Assembly (NCBI RefSeq): GCF_024172085.1
Contig: NZ_JAMZDZ010000001.1
Location: 124,001-188,000, forward strand
Direction: 5' to 3'
Length of the DNA: 64,000 bases
From: Hamadaea flava
Lineage (GTDB): Bacteria; Actinomycetota; Actinomycetes; Mycobacteriales; Micromonosporaceae
Made by a program: the position numbers and the translations under genes. Positions 23,980-32,042 of the stretch are shown piece by piece. Position 1 is the first letter of the stretch. Each line of letters begins with the position of its first letter. The notes beneath the pieces were generated by a model. The model was not told the origin of the DNA, did no database searches, and worked only from the letters and a program-made list of their open reading frames with translations.

Positions 23980-25017
23980 TCAGCTCGATGCGAAGTCACG
24001 CGCCGCGAGCGTCGCGCACAACAACAGGCCCGCGTCGGTCAGGCTCGCGGCCCGGTCCAGCTCCGCGAAAGCCTGGTCCAGCTGTCCGCGTACCTCGGCC
24101 AGGCGCGCCTCGGCTCGCTCTGCCAGCTCATCTTGTACGCGGAAAGCAGCCCACAGGTCTGCCACGGCGGTGAAGGCGTACGCCCCGTGCAGCAGACCCG
24201 TGATCGGCCGGGGATCGGCGCGCCACGGCGACCGGTACCAACCCCGGTCGGCCGGGTCGAACAGGTCGGCCAGATGCATGACCACGCTGAGCTTGCTGTG
24301 CTGGAACTCGTGGACCATCGCGACGGCCAACTCGACCGCGCCAAGCCCAGGCTCGCTGGCGAACGCGCCGAACGCGTCGGAGTGCGTGACACTGTGATTG
24401 CCCGCCCCAGCGTCGCCCAGCGGGACGAACGTCGTCAACCCGAATGCCAGCTCGTCGGCGTACGCCGGAGCAAGGTCCGCCAGCAGCCGCCATGCAGAGT
24501 CGAATGTGGACTTTGCGGCGGCGTGCCCTGCGTCGGTCAGCCGACCGGCCAACTGCAGGCCATAGCAGTCCCGCATCGGATCGGCATCGTCCACCGTCAA
24601 GTGCAGACTGCGCCCGTTACGCCGAAGGCTGTAGCGGGTCAACGTCGGCCAGTCGTCCACCGCGCCGGAATCCATTCCCGCGCGATTCGCGGCTCGCCGG
24701 GCGATCGCATCCAGATAGCCGACGGACGCCGACGCCACACCCCGCGTACGCTGCGTCGCCCAAACGCCGAGCCACGGCAGCCGCAACACCTCGCGCACAG
24801 CGCCCGGATCCACCTCGTACGCCCGCCCGATCATTGTCGCAGCGGGCACCAGATCCGCATCGGTGGCGACGAGATGGCGGATCAGCAGCAGCGTCCGGGT
24901 CAGTTGAACATCCCGCAGCTTCTCGATCTGCTCCCGGTCGGCAGCCCCCCGAGCCAGCCCCCGTAACTCGCCGGCGGTCAGTCCGAGACGGGGCGCGTCT
25001 CGAGAAAGCTGTTCCAT
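23980..25017 (-). CDS. aKG-HExxH-type peptide beta-hydroxylase (stand-alone HEXXH protein)
   Basis: 345 residues. The diagnostic stretch is VAMVHEFQHSKLSVVMHLAD with H236-E237-x-x-H240 binding iron, followed by YRSPWRADPRPITGLLHGAY and AFTAVADLW, the conserved block of the family NCBI calls aKG-HExxH peptide beta-hydroxylase (known from FxSxx/FxsB-type RiPP loci, where it is often fused to a radical SAM enzyme). Here it stands alone and no radical SAM gene is in the window. ATG 25017 lies inside the 65-codon peptide gene, with GGAGAGG 11 nt upstream, so the two are co-translated and the peptide is the obvious candidate substrate. The gene ends 2 nt from the stop of the convergent NB-ARC gene. 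Confidence 0.82.
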   Translation of the reverse strand: MEQLSRDAPRLGLTAGELRGLARGAADREQIEKLRDVQLTRTLLLIRHLVATDADLVPAATMIGRAYEVDPGAVREVLRLPWLGVWATQRTRGVASASVGYLDAIARRAANRAGMDSGAVDDWPTLTRYSLRRNGRSLHLTVDDADPMRDCYGLQLAGRLTDAGHAAAKSTFDSAWRLLADLAPAYADELAFGLTTFVPLGDAGAGNHSVTHSDAFGAFASEPGLGAVELAVAMVHEFQHSKLSVVMHLADLFDPADRGWYRSPWRADPRPITGLLHGAYAFTAVADLWAAFRVQDELAERAEARLAEVRGQLDQAFAELDRAASLTDAGLLLCATLAARDFASS

Positions 25018-25175
25018 CCCGCGAGCGTCCTCTCCGGATGCGAATGCACCAGCGCGACCAGGTCCGCGACGGCCGCCGTCAGCGCTGGATCATCGCCGAG
25101 CAGCAGCCGGTTCAGGCGATCGCCGGAGATGTCGGGCAGCGGCGCCCGGCTCGGCAGGGGTCTTTCGTCATCCAT
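24978..25175 (-). CDS. Putative RiPP precursor peptide, variant of the FxSxx-COOH (FxsA) type
   Basis: 65 residues from ATG 25175. The leader-like part APLPDISGDRLNRLLLGDDP and ALTAAVADLVALVHSHPE resembles FxSxx-COOH peptides (LPDLxGxxLxxL, then DDPxL, then a short helix); the end AGWNSFLETRPVSD has W-N-S-F-L where FxSxx peptides have F-x-S-x-x, with seven extra residues. Usually the FxSxx motif is the very C-terminus, so this is an altered form. The last 40 nt are shared, in another frame, with the start of the aKG-HExxH gene; the conserved-looking WNSFL region is thus doubly coding. Candidate hydroxylation sites (Asn, Asp, Phe, Trp) are inference. It could instead be an unrelated small partner protein. 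Confidence 0.6.
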   Translation of the reverse strand: MDDERPLPSRAPLPDISGDRLNRLLLGDDPALTAAVADLVALVHSHPERTLAGWNSFLETRPVSD

Positions 25176-25242
25176 CGGTTTCCCGCAAGCGACGGCGAAG
25201 TAAGTCCCCACCAGTCTCTCACAATGCCGCAACACGAATGCC

Positions 25243-25268
25243 CCTTGTGACCAGTGCTTGTCACAAGG
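25243..25268. terminator. Perfect 9-bp inverted repeat, likely terminator of the DUF222/HNH gene
   Basis: CCTTGTGAC (25243-25251), 8-nt loop, GTCACAAGG (25260-25268). It lies 36 nt past the stop of the leftward HNH gene and 68 nt before the start of the peptide gene. A Rho-independent stop is the simplest reading; since it also sits in the promoter region of the peptide gene, an operator role is possible. Confidence 0.6.
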
Positions 25269-25303
25269 TCCCGTCTATTTCGCTCCGCCGTGGCCAGCGC
25301 AGT

Positions 25304-26659
25304 TCAGCATCTGCGGTGGAGGGTGTTGCGGACTGCTCGTCGTTGTGGGTCGACGAAGGTCGGTGGGAGGAATTCGGGGAAGCCGTCTGGTCTGATGCGG
25401 ACTTCCCAGTGCCCGTGGTGGATTTCGCGATGGTGGAACCCGCAGAGTAGGACGCTGTTGGTGAGGCAGGTGTCGCCGCCGTCTGCCCATGATCGGATGT
25501 GGTGGCCGTGGCACCACTGGGGTGGCCGGTCGCAGCCGGGGAACGCGCAGCCCTTGTCCCGCAACACCAGCGCACGCCGGAGCGGTCCGTCGATAAGCCT
25601 GCGGGCGCGGCCGACGTCGAGGACTTGGCCGTCGCCGCCGAGCACGGCCGGGATGATCATCGCGTCGCACGCGAGTCGTCGCACGGTTTCCGGGGTGAGT
25701 AGGTCGCCGGTGTCGAGCAAGCCTGCGCCGACTTTGGCTTGGAGGGCGTCCCAGGGCAGGGTGATCGTCAGGTGTGGTTTCTCGCCGCCGTTGTCGGGCA
25801 GCTCACCGGCATTCATGATCCGCTGGCACACCTCGACCAGCGCATCGGCTCGTCGAGCGCCGGCCGAGCGCAGATCCGGTTCACCTGGCAGCACCCGGGC
25901 CGCACCGCGACCGCCATCTGCCGCATCAGCGCCACGTCCCGCGCCCGCGCTGTCGACGGGCGCAGCCGCAGCTGTCGGTGCGGGCTTGCGTGGCCCGGAC
26001 AGCGGGTCCAATGCGGTCCGCACGATCGCGGCCATCTCCGTATCCAGGATGCCGCGGATCCGGTATTCGCCTTCGCCGTAGGGGATGAGGGTGAAGTCGC
26101 GCCGGTCGTTGGCGGAGCGTTCGGCGCGTTCCAGGTCGCGGCGCAGGCGTTCCTCGGCGATCTCGGGCGCGACCAGTTCCAGGATCTGCGACCGGTGGTT
26201 CTCCAGGGTCTCCGGCCGCAGTCGGTCGTCGGCAGCAAGCTTCGTCAACACGTCAGCGGCTTTCGCCTTACCCGCATCGCCGACGGCCGACGGCAGGGCG
26301 TGCACCGTTTTGGCGATCACGCGCGCCTGGTCGACGGTGACCCGCCCCGCAACGAGGGCTTCCTCGACCACCGGCGTCTCAGGCAACAGCTTGGCCAGCT
26401 TCGTCCAACCGACAGCATCCTTGTGCCGCATGGCCAGGAGGTAGGTCAGCCAGTTCGCGGTGCCGGTCGCACCGGCGTTGTGGGGGATCTCGCGACTGTC
26501 GGCGGTGCCGATCAACGCCAGGAACCGGCCCGACAGGGCTTGGATCGCGACGTGGACTCGGCGGACCTCGTCGGTGATCTCGGCGTCCGAAAGTGCCCAC
26601 AGGGGACCAGCCGCCAGCTCGGCGACATCCGCCTCCACCTGCGCCAACACCCCGCCCAT
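25304..26659 (-). CDS. DUF222 (13E12 repeat-type) protein with C-terminal HNH endonuclease domain
   Basis: 451 residues. The N-terminal three-quarters is a DUF222 domain (AIQALSGRFLALIGTADSRE, ATGTANWLTYLLAMRHKDAV, VTVDQARVIAKTVHALPSAV). The C-terminus carries an HNH nuclease with its zinc cysteines: CAFPGCDRPPQWCHGHHIRS, then NSVLLCGFHHREIH, the two CxxC/H pairs framing the catalytic His. A Pro/Ala-rich insert sits mid-protein. Such genes occur in many copies in actinomycetes (REP13E12 in mycobacteria) and spread with mobile DNA, but no flanking repeat or integrase is visible. Cellular role unknown. Confidence 0.93.
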   Translation of the reverse strand: MGGVLAQVEADVAELAAGPLWALSDAEITDEVRRVHVAIQALSGRFLALIGTADSREIPHNAGATGTANWLTYLLAMRHKDAVGWTKLAKLLPETPVVEEALVAGRVTVDQARVIAKTVHALPSAVGDAGKAKAADVLTKLAADDRLRPETLENHRSQILELVAPEIAEERLRRDLERAERSANDRRDFTLIPYGEGEYRIRGILDTEMAAIVRTALDPLSGPRKPAPTAAAAPVDSAGAGRGADAADGGRGAARVLPGEPDLRSAGARRADALVEVCQRIMNAGELPDNGGEKPHLTITLPWDALQAKVGAGLLDTGDLLTPETVRRLACDAMIIPAVLGGDGQVLDVGRARRLIDGPLRRALVLRDKGCAFPGCDRPPQWCHGHHIRSWADGGDTCLTNSVLLCGFHHREIHHGHWEVRIRPDGFPEFLPPTFVDPQRRAVRNTLHRRC

Positions 26660-26984
26660 GGATCAACATTAGAACGAAGGTACGACACCTTCCAGGGGGT
26701 CAAGGTCACGAGAATGTGCCACGATCCAACCACCCGAACGTCCACAAGCGACACGCGCCGCAATGCGCCCTACAGATGCGATTTCGGGTCCGATTCCGTG
26801 AGCATGCGCCAGCGCGAAACGGCCGCTGACCGCACACCATCGGCGCATGATCTTGCGAACCGGCTAGAAGTCGCGCACCAAAGGGCGCATAACGCGCAGG
26901 CGCGCCCTAGTGGGCGCACACGCAGAAGGCGCGGGCGCACATGCAGAAGGGCACGGGCGCAGAACGCTCGGGCCGTCAACAAGC
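26660..26984. other. Non-coding stretch with GGGCGCA-led repeats
   Basis: 325 nt without a credible gene. It contains the upstream region of the HNH gene and, at 26912-26932, 26933-26954 and 26955-26963, a degenerate tandem unit beginning GGGCGCA and containing GCAGAAGG; a further GGGCGCA occurs at 26884-26890. The base composition at 26680-26900 is less GC-rich than the genes around it. No hairpin or RNA gene is recognised. Confidence 0.5.
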
Positions 26985-27911
26985 TCAGGAAGTCGTGGGA
27001 ATCCGCTCGTGGCGTTCGATCAGGAGCCGGATGCCGTCTGGTTCGAGGGCGAGCAGGCTCGGCACGATCTCGCCGGCGGCGTATGGGGAGTCGAGGACGG
27101 CGTGCTGCAGGAAGTCCACCCAACCGGAGTCCTGCCTGGTCACGAGGAGGGTGTCGGGGTCGGGGAGGGCTACGAGCAGTTGGTCGCCGCCGAGTGAGCG
27201 GCTCATCTGTTCGTGGAAGTCGGGCAGGGCCAGTGCGGATGAGGCGAACGAGCCTTCGCGGCGCAGGGTCAGGAACAGGCCGCGCTCGGGGCGGTCGCGG
27301 TCTTCGCCGACGTCGACGCGCAGGCCCGCGACGAGTGCGCCGTACGCCGTCGCGAGCACTTCTTCGAAGGGCTGCGTACCGAGTTTGGCGTGGGTCAGGT
27401 GGTTCATGCCGATGCGGCCTTGCGGGGTGAGGGCGACTGCGGCGACGGTCACGTGCAGGCGACCTGGGACGACGTCGCGATGGGGGAGGTGCTGGAGGAG
27501 GTCGATCGTGGGCGACGACCAGCTCCACAGGACGGGGAGGAGTTGGCCGTTCTCGGCGACGTGTTCCATGTTGTCCACGGCCTGTGCCGCCGCGTGCTGG
27601 CGTTCTGCCTGCTCCATGGTCTGCCGGACGTCGGCGTACGCCGCCTCCCAGCCGCCGGGTCCGGGCCGGTCGAAGCTGTAGGTGACCGCCGCCCGGGGGA
27701 AGGTGCGCCCGATGAACTCCTCGTCCACCGCCGACGGCTGCCACTCCGAGTAGATGCGGCTGACCTCGGCCGCGGCCCGGCGCTCGACCGGAACCGCGAA
27801 CCAGGCCTGCTGTACGCAGTCGTCGGCCTGGGTCGGCCCGCTCGAGATGAACGGCTCGGGGTAGCCGGGGATCTCGAAGACCACCATGTTGGTCGTGGGG
27901 TCGGTGTTCAC
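26985..27911 (-). CDS. Hypothetical protein, weakly DUF1444/YtpQ-like
   Basis: 308 residues from GTG 27911, which follows a strong AAGGAGG; an upstream in-frame start has no such site. The middle and C-terminus (IGMNHLTHAKLGTQPFEEVL, SSALALPDFHEQMSRSLGGD, LLVALPDPDTLLVTRQDSGW) follow the order of YtpQ/DUF1444 proteins: a helix pair, a strand with LxLPxF, then LGGDxLVAxPxxDxLLV. I treat this as tentative. It is soluble with no signal peptide. Confidence 0.75.
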   Translation of the reverse strand: MNTDPTTNMVVFEIPGYPEPFISSGPTQADDCVQQAWFAVPVERRAAAEVSRIYSEWQPSAVDEEFIGRTFPRAAVTYSFDRPGPGGWEAAYADVRQTMEQAERQHAAAQAVDNMEHVAENGQLLPVLWSWSSPTIDLLQHLPHRDVVPGRLHVTVAAVALTPQGRIGMNHLTHAKLGTQPFEEVLATAYGALVAGLRVDVGEDRDRPERGLFLTLRREGSFASSALALPDFHEQMSRSLGGDQLLVALPDPDTLLVTRQDSGWVDFLQHAVLDSPYAAGEIVPSLLALEPDGIRLLIERHERIPTTS

Positions 27912-28002
27912 GCGTCCTCCTTGGGCAAGCGCGTCCTCCCAATGACGCAAGATCGTCAGGGACGGTACCACTGTCCGGCAAGACCGCACGCGGGCGGACT
28001 GA

Positions 28003-28743
28003 TCACAGTAGACGGTTGCGGCCCCAGCCTCGGGCCATCCGCCACGCGGCGAACGCGCCGAGCACGGCGGCTACGGCGAGCAGCACTCCCGCGTCGCGGA
28101 GGGTCGCGGTTGCGTCGCCGGTCAGGGCGGCGGTCAGCGCGTGCAGCGCCCAGTATCCCGGCGACGCGGGGGCGGCGGCCCGCAGCCACGTCGGCATCAG
28201 CGCCAGCGGCACCATCGCGCCGCCGAGCACGGTGAAGAACATCCCGCCGAGGTCGTTCACCGCGCTCAGCTCGCTCTGGCTGCGTACCACTGTGGCAAGC
28301 GCGGCCCCCGCGCACAGCAAGGTCACCGCCCAGCTCACGCCCGCGACCAGCAGGAGGTCTGGTCGCGGCACGCGCAGCCCCAAGAAGATCATCGAGTACG
28401 CGATGAGGGCGGCCTGTTGCGCGAGTAACACGGTGCCGAGCGGAACGGCCTTGCCGACCAGGATCTGTGCGGGGCGGGCGGGGGTGGCGCGGAGCCGGTC
28501 GAGCGTGTGCCAGGAGCGTTCGGTGAGGATGCCCCCGGCGATGATGTTGAGGCCGAGCAGGGAGAACAGCACGAGCATGCCCGTGACCGCCTGGGTGAGC
28601 CCGGCGGACCCGAGGGCGGCCGCGTAGAGCGGGCGCAGTGCGGTGATCAGCACCAGCGGCATGCCGACGCGGCTGAGGGCCGGGCCGGGTTCGGCGCGCA
28701 GCAGAGCGAAGTTGTGCCGGATCAGGACGGTCGCGGCGCTCAT
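28003..28743 (-). CDS. ABC-2 type transporter permease
   Basis: 246 residues, six membrane helices. The cytoplasmic elbow (LTERSWHTLDRLRATPARPA) and QSELSAVNDLGGMFFTVLGG (conserved before membrane segment 5) identify the ABC2_membrane type. ATG 28743 overlaps the stop of the upstream ATPase gene by 4 nt. Together they form a two-component exporter controlled by the divergent TetR protein. Confidence 0.92.
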   Translation of the reverse strand: MSAATVLIRHNFALLRAEPGPALSRVGMPLVLITALRPLYAAALGSAGLTQAVTGMLVLFSLLGLNIIAGGILTERSWHTLDRLRATPARPAQILVGKAVPLGTVLLAQQAALIAYSMIFLGLRVPRPDLLLVAGVSWAVTLLCAGAALATVVRSQSELSAVNDLGGMFFTVLGGAMVPLALMPTWLRAAAPASPGYWALHALTAALTGDATATLRDAGVLLAVAAVLGAFAAWRMARGWGRNRLL

Positions 28744-29582
28744 CGGGTCACCGCCAGGCTGTGGTAGAGATCGTCGAGGGTGGCCGGGCGGATGTCCACT
28801 GCCGACGGCCGTACGCCCGCCGCGAGCAGCCGGGCCAGTTCGGCGGTCGGGTCGGGCGTGGTGATCTGGTCGACGCTGCCGTCGGGCCGGGTGATGTCGA
28901 GATGGCCGGGCAGTCCGGCCAGCAGGCTGTCCTGGTCGCCTCGGGCGATCACGCGACCGGCCGAGCACAGCGCGAGCGTCGCACCGAGGTCGACCAGTTC
29001 GGGCAGGTAGTGCGTGGTGTAGCAGACGGCGGTCCCGGTCGCCGCGACCTCTTTGATCAGGTCGAGCAAGGCGGCTCGCGTTTCGGGGTCGGCCCCGACG
29101 GTCGGTTCGTCGAGCAAGAGCAGCCGGGGGCGGTGGAGTAACGCGGTCGCGGCCTGGGCTCGGCGGCGCTGGCCACCCGACAGTAGCCCGACCGGCCGGT
29201 CCAGACAGTCGGTGAGCAGCAGGCGTTCGGCCGTCTGCGTGATCGCCGCGCGCAGGGATCGTCCGCGCAGCCCGGCGAGTCCGCCGAACAGGCGCAGGTT
29301 CTGCCGCAGGGTCGCCGGCAGGTAGAGCGCCAGCTCCTGCGGGGCCAGCCCGATGCGGTCGCGAGCCTGAGCGGGTGTCCGGCCGTCGACGGTGACCACG
29401 CCCGCGTCGGGCCGGATGAGTCCGGTGACGATCTCGACGAAGGTCGTCTTGCCGGCGCCGTTGTGGCCGATCAGCCCGCAGATCTCGCCGGGTGCGATCG
29501 AGAGGGTGAAGCCGTCGAGGGCGCGTCGGTCGCCGTACCGCTTGATCAGGTCTTCCGCCGAGAGCATCGCCGGGGAGTGCAT
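28740..29582 (-). CDS. ABC transporter ATP-binding protein
   Basis: 280 residues from ATG 29582, which has AAGGAGG at the right distance. Walker A GLIGHNGAGKTTFVE, Q loop IGLAPQELALYLPATLRQNL, signature PVGLLSGGQRRRAQAATALL, Walker B RLLLLDEPTVGADPETRAAL, H loop VCYTTHYLPELVDLG. The family is the multidrug/antibiotic DrrA-like group. The upstream region contains an inverted-repeat operator shared with the TetR gene, so the exporter is likely induced by its own substrate. Confidence 0.95.
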   Translation of the reverse strand: MHSPAMLSAEDLIKRYGDRRALDGFTLSIAPGEICGLIGHNGAGKTTFVEIVTGLIRPDAGVVTVDGRTPAQARDRIGLAPQELALYLPATLRQNLRLFGGLAGLRGRSLRAAITQTAERLLLTDCLDRPVGLLSGGQRRRAQAATALLHRPRLLLLDEPTVGADPETRAALLDLIKEVAATGTAVCYTTHYLPELVDLGATLALCSAGRVIARGDQDSLLAGLPGHLDITRPDGSVDQITTPDPTAELARLLAAGVRPSAVDIRPATLDDLYHSLAVTR

Positions 29583-29602
29583 CGGAGCGCCTCCTTTGTG
29601 AT

Positions 29603-29628
29603 CTACGTTGTATAGATCTACACTGTAG
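29603..29628. promoter_or_regulatory. Imperfect palindrome, probable TetR operator with overlapping -10 elements
   Basis: CTACGTTGTA (29603-29612), 6-nt centre TAGATC, TACACTGTAG (29619-29628): 8 of 10 positions pair. It lies between the exporter ATPase start (29582) and the TetR start (29631). TATAGA at 29611-29616 reads as a rightward -10 element and TATACA on the opposite strand as a leftward one, so repressor binding would block both promoters. Confidence 0.75.
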
Positions 29629-29630
29629 AG

Positions 29631-30257
29631 GTGCCTGACGACGATCGCAAGCGACGGATTCTGGACGCCGCGCTGGAGCTGGCCGACGAGCGCGGCCTGG
29701 CCGGTGTGACCATGCGCGCCCTGGCGCAGAAACTCGGGGTCACCGCGATGGCGCTCTATCCGCACATCGGGGACAAGGAGGGCCTGTTCGACGGGCTGGT
29801 CGATCGGATGCTCGCCGAGATGCTGCCCGCCGTGCCCACCGACGGCACCGCCGAGGAGCGGCTGCTGGCCGTCGGGCGGGCCGCGCGTGAGCTGTCCCGG
29901 CGGCACCCCTCGGCGTACGCGTTGCTGCTGGCCCGTCCGGCGGTCACGCCCGACGCCGTGCGCCTGGTCGACGCGATCTACGGCGCACTGCTGGATCTGG
30001 GCGTACCGGATGCTGAGGTGCCGCGCGTCGAACGGCTCATCACGACCTTCGCCCTCGGGTACGCCGCCAGCGAGGCCAGCGGCCGGTTCTCGGCGGGCAC
30101 GATCAATCCTCGGGGGAGGCGGGCGCAGTTCCCGGCCGACGAGGTGTCCGCCCATCGGCGGCTGAGCGAGGTGCTCGATCGGATGCCGGACTGGGACGCC
30201 GAATACGAGGCCGATCTGCAGGACCTGCTGCTGATGGTGCGAGCGCGCTGGTCCTGA
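29631..30257 (+). CDS. TetR-family regulator of the adjacent ABC exporter
   Basis: 208 residues from GTG 29631. HTH at 8-55: KRRILDAALELADERGLAGV, RALAQKLGVTAMALYPHIGD (TetR class with the LYxHxxxK motif). The C-terminal domain (RAARELSRRHPSAYALLLAR, then FALGYAASEASGRF) is the TetR_C tetracycline-repressor-like ligand part. The GTG is about 8 nt from the predicted transcription start, so the message is nearly leaderless. It most likely represses itself and the exporter through the palindrome at 29603-29628. Confidence 0.92.
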   Translation: MPDDDRKRRILDAALELADERGLAGVTMRALAQKLGVTAMALYPHIGDKEGLFDGLVDRMLAEMLPAVPTDGTAEERLLAVGRAARELSRRHPSAYALLLARPAVTPDAVRLVDAIYGALLDLGVPDAEVPRVERLITTFALGYAASEASGRFSAGTINPRGRRAQFPADEVSAHRRLSEVLDRMPDWDAEYEADLQDLLLMVRARWS

Positions 30258-30266
30258 CGGGCCGCG

Positions 30267-30935
30267 TCAGTCCGTGACCATCGCCAGGACGAAGCCGTCG
30301 TGGCCTTTGACGCCGACGGTCTGCACGGCAGTGGCCGTCAGCCGGGGCTCGGCGGCGATCAGCTCGGTGAAGCGGCGTACGCCGACGACTCGGGGATCGT
30401 CCTCGGTCGGGTCGGTGACGGCGCCTTCGCGGACGACGTTGTCGCCGATGATGACGCTGCCCGGCCGGGTGAGCCGTAGCGACCAGGCCAGGTAGTCCGG
30501 ATTGGACGGCTTGTCGGCGTCGATGAACACGAGATCGAACGGACCGGCTCCGTCGGCCTCCAACTGGGGCAGCGTGTCCAGGGCCTTGCCGACCAGGATG
30601 TCCACGAGGTGCCCGACGCCCGCCCGCGCGACATTGGCTCGGGCGATGGTGGCGGCGTGTTCGTCGACCTCCAGCGTCACCAGGCGGCCGTCCGCCGGCA
30701 GGGCGCGGGCCAGCCAGATGGTGCTGTAGCCGCCCAGTGTCCCGATTTCGAGGATCGACCGCGCTCCCCGAATGCGGGCGATCAGGTTCAGCAGCTTGCC
30801 CTGGTTGGGCGCGACCTGCAGGGCGCTGAGTCCCGCCGCGTCGCTGTCCTCGACGGCTGCGGTCAGCGCGGAGTCTTCTTTCACCAGCAGATCCGCGAAG
30901 TAGCCGTCGACCGCCGTCCAGGTGCTCTGCGTCAT
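30267..30935 (-). CDS. SAM-dependent O-methyltransferase (caffeoyl-CoA OMT/COMT family)
   Basis: 222 residues. Motif I ILEIGTLGGYSTIWLARALP, LVTLEVDEHAATIARANV, motif with metal-binding acids FDLVFIDADKPSNPDYL and IIGDNVVREGAV follow the cation-dependent methyltransferase_3 family. These methylate catechol-like hydroxyls in small molecules. GAGAGGAA precedes the ATG. It stands alone, converging with the TetR gene. The actual substrate is unknown. Confidence 0.93.
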   Translation of the reverse strand: MTQSTWTAVDGYFADLLVKEDSALTAAVEDSDAAGLSALQVAPNQGKLLNLIARIRGARSILEIGTLGGYSTIWLARALPADGRLVTLEVDEHAATIARANVARAGVGHLVDILVGKALDTLPQLEADGAGPFDLVFIDADKPSNPDYLAWSLRLTRPGSVIIGDNVVREGAVTDPTEDDPRVVGVRRFTELIAAEPRLTATAVQTVGVKGHDGFVLAMVTD

Positions 30936-31047
30936 GCGGGTTCCTCTCGGAGACTGAGCAGCGTGAGCGACGTTACCACCGGTGGCCGCCGATCAGGCTC
31001 AGCAAACCCCGTGTCCCGGGAAACTCCCGCGTTCAAGAAGACCGCGA

Positions 31048-31070
31048 CCCGCTGCCGGACGGGCAGCGGG
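31048..31070. terminator. Hairpin downstream of the alpha/beta hydrolase gene
   Basis: CCCGCTGCC (31048-31056), loop GGACG, GGCAGCGGG (31062-31070): a perfect 9-bp GC stem 27 nt beyond the stop of the leftward hydrolase gene. No U-run follows, as is usual in actinomycetes. Confidence 0.6.
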
Positions 31071-31096
31071 CCGTAGGCGTACGCGAGAACCGGGGC

Positions 31097-31924
31097 TCAG
31101 TTCTTCTCCTCGTCCAGGAAGTTGACCGCGACCGTGGCGAACAGCGGCGACAGGAACATGTTGTAGTGCGTCAGGCCGGGCAGGATGGCCAGCGCGTGCC
31201 CGCCCGCCGGGCGGCCCTCGGCCATCCAGCCGCCGTCGCGGTGCCCGCCGTCGAGCAGCCCGAAGACCTCGACGTAGTGGCTCGGGGGAGCCATGTCGGC
31301 GTCGGCGGCGACCACGAGGGTCGGCACCCGCATCGCGCGTACCTCTTCGCTGAAGTCGAAGTCCTTCGCCATCGCCGCGCCGATCTTGTCGAGCAGCTGG
31401 GGGAAGTCCTCCGGGCGCGGAGCCACCCGCTGGTACAGCTGGTACATCGGGGTGTCCTTCATGAACTCGGCCGCCGCCGCGCCGACCTGCTGCTGCTGGC
31501 CGAGCATCTCGGCGTAGATGGCGCTGCGCTTGATGTTCGCCGACGCCGTGACCAGGCGGCCGATCTTCTCGGGGTGACGGAAGCCGAGGTGCCACGCCAC
31601 GCCGCCGCCCAGCGAGTAGCCCACCACGTCGGGCCGGTCCAGACCCAGGTGGTCGATCAGCGCGGCGATGTCGTCGGCCATCAGCGCGACGTCGATCGGC
31701 CGGTCGATGTCGGCGGTCCGGCCGTGCCCCTGCAGGTCGACCAGGATCACCTGGTGGTGGTCGGCGAAGAGGGAGACGACCGGCCCGAACATCTCGCCGG
31801 ACCCGAGCCCGCCGTGCAGCAGGATCAGCGGGCGGCCCTCGCCGTAGGTCTCGTAGTAGAGGTTGATCCCGTTGACCTCGGCGTACTGGCCGTTGCCCGC
31901 GGTGTCGTTGCTCCAGCTCGTCAT
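31097..31924 (-). CDS. Alpha/beta-fold hydrolase
   Basis: 275 residues from ATG 31924 with AAGGAG upstream. Oxyanion-hole motif LILLHGGLGSGEMF, VILVDLQGHGRTADIDR, nucleophile elbow VVGYSLGGGVAWHLG (Ser), acid region TLVVAADADMAPPSHY and the terminal His (LTHYNMFL) are in order. The CAP insert contains a Gln-rich helix (EMLGQQQQVGAAAAEF). The family includes esterases, haloperoxidase-like enzymes and epoxide hydrolases; the substrate is unknown. Confidence 0.92.
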   Translation of the reverse strand: MTSWSNDTAGNGQYAEVNGINLYYETYGEGRPLILLHGGLGSGEMFGPVVSLFADHHQVILVDLQGHGRTADIDRPIDVALMADDIAALIDHLGLDRPDVVGYSLGGGVAWHLGFRHPEKIGRLVTASANIKRSAIYAEMLGQQQQVGAAAAEFMKDTPMYQLYQRVAPRPEDFPQLLDKIGAAMAKDFDFSEEVRAMRVPTLVVAADADMAPPSHYVEVFGLLDGGHRDGGWMAEGRPAGGHALAILPGLTHYNMFLSPLFATVAVNFLDEEKN

Positions 31925-32042
31925 GATCAGCTCCTTGAGGATTCCTTCAACGTCATCTGACACCACGTATGACGGTCGTCGCCGGCGAAAGTCATCGGTC
32001 CCGGCAGAAGTTTGTGAAAACCCTCGCGATAAGTTGATCGAC

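Noticed and set aside
25243-25268. TTGTGAC...GTCACAA as a Crp-type site
   Set aside because: Crp sites need a 6-nt centre between TGTGA and TCACA; here it is 10 nt. A terminator fits position and stem better.
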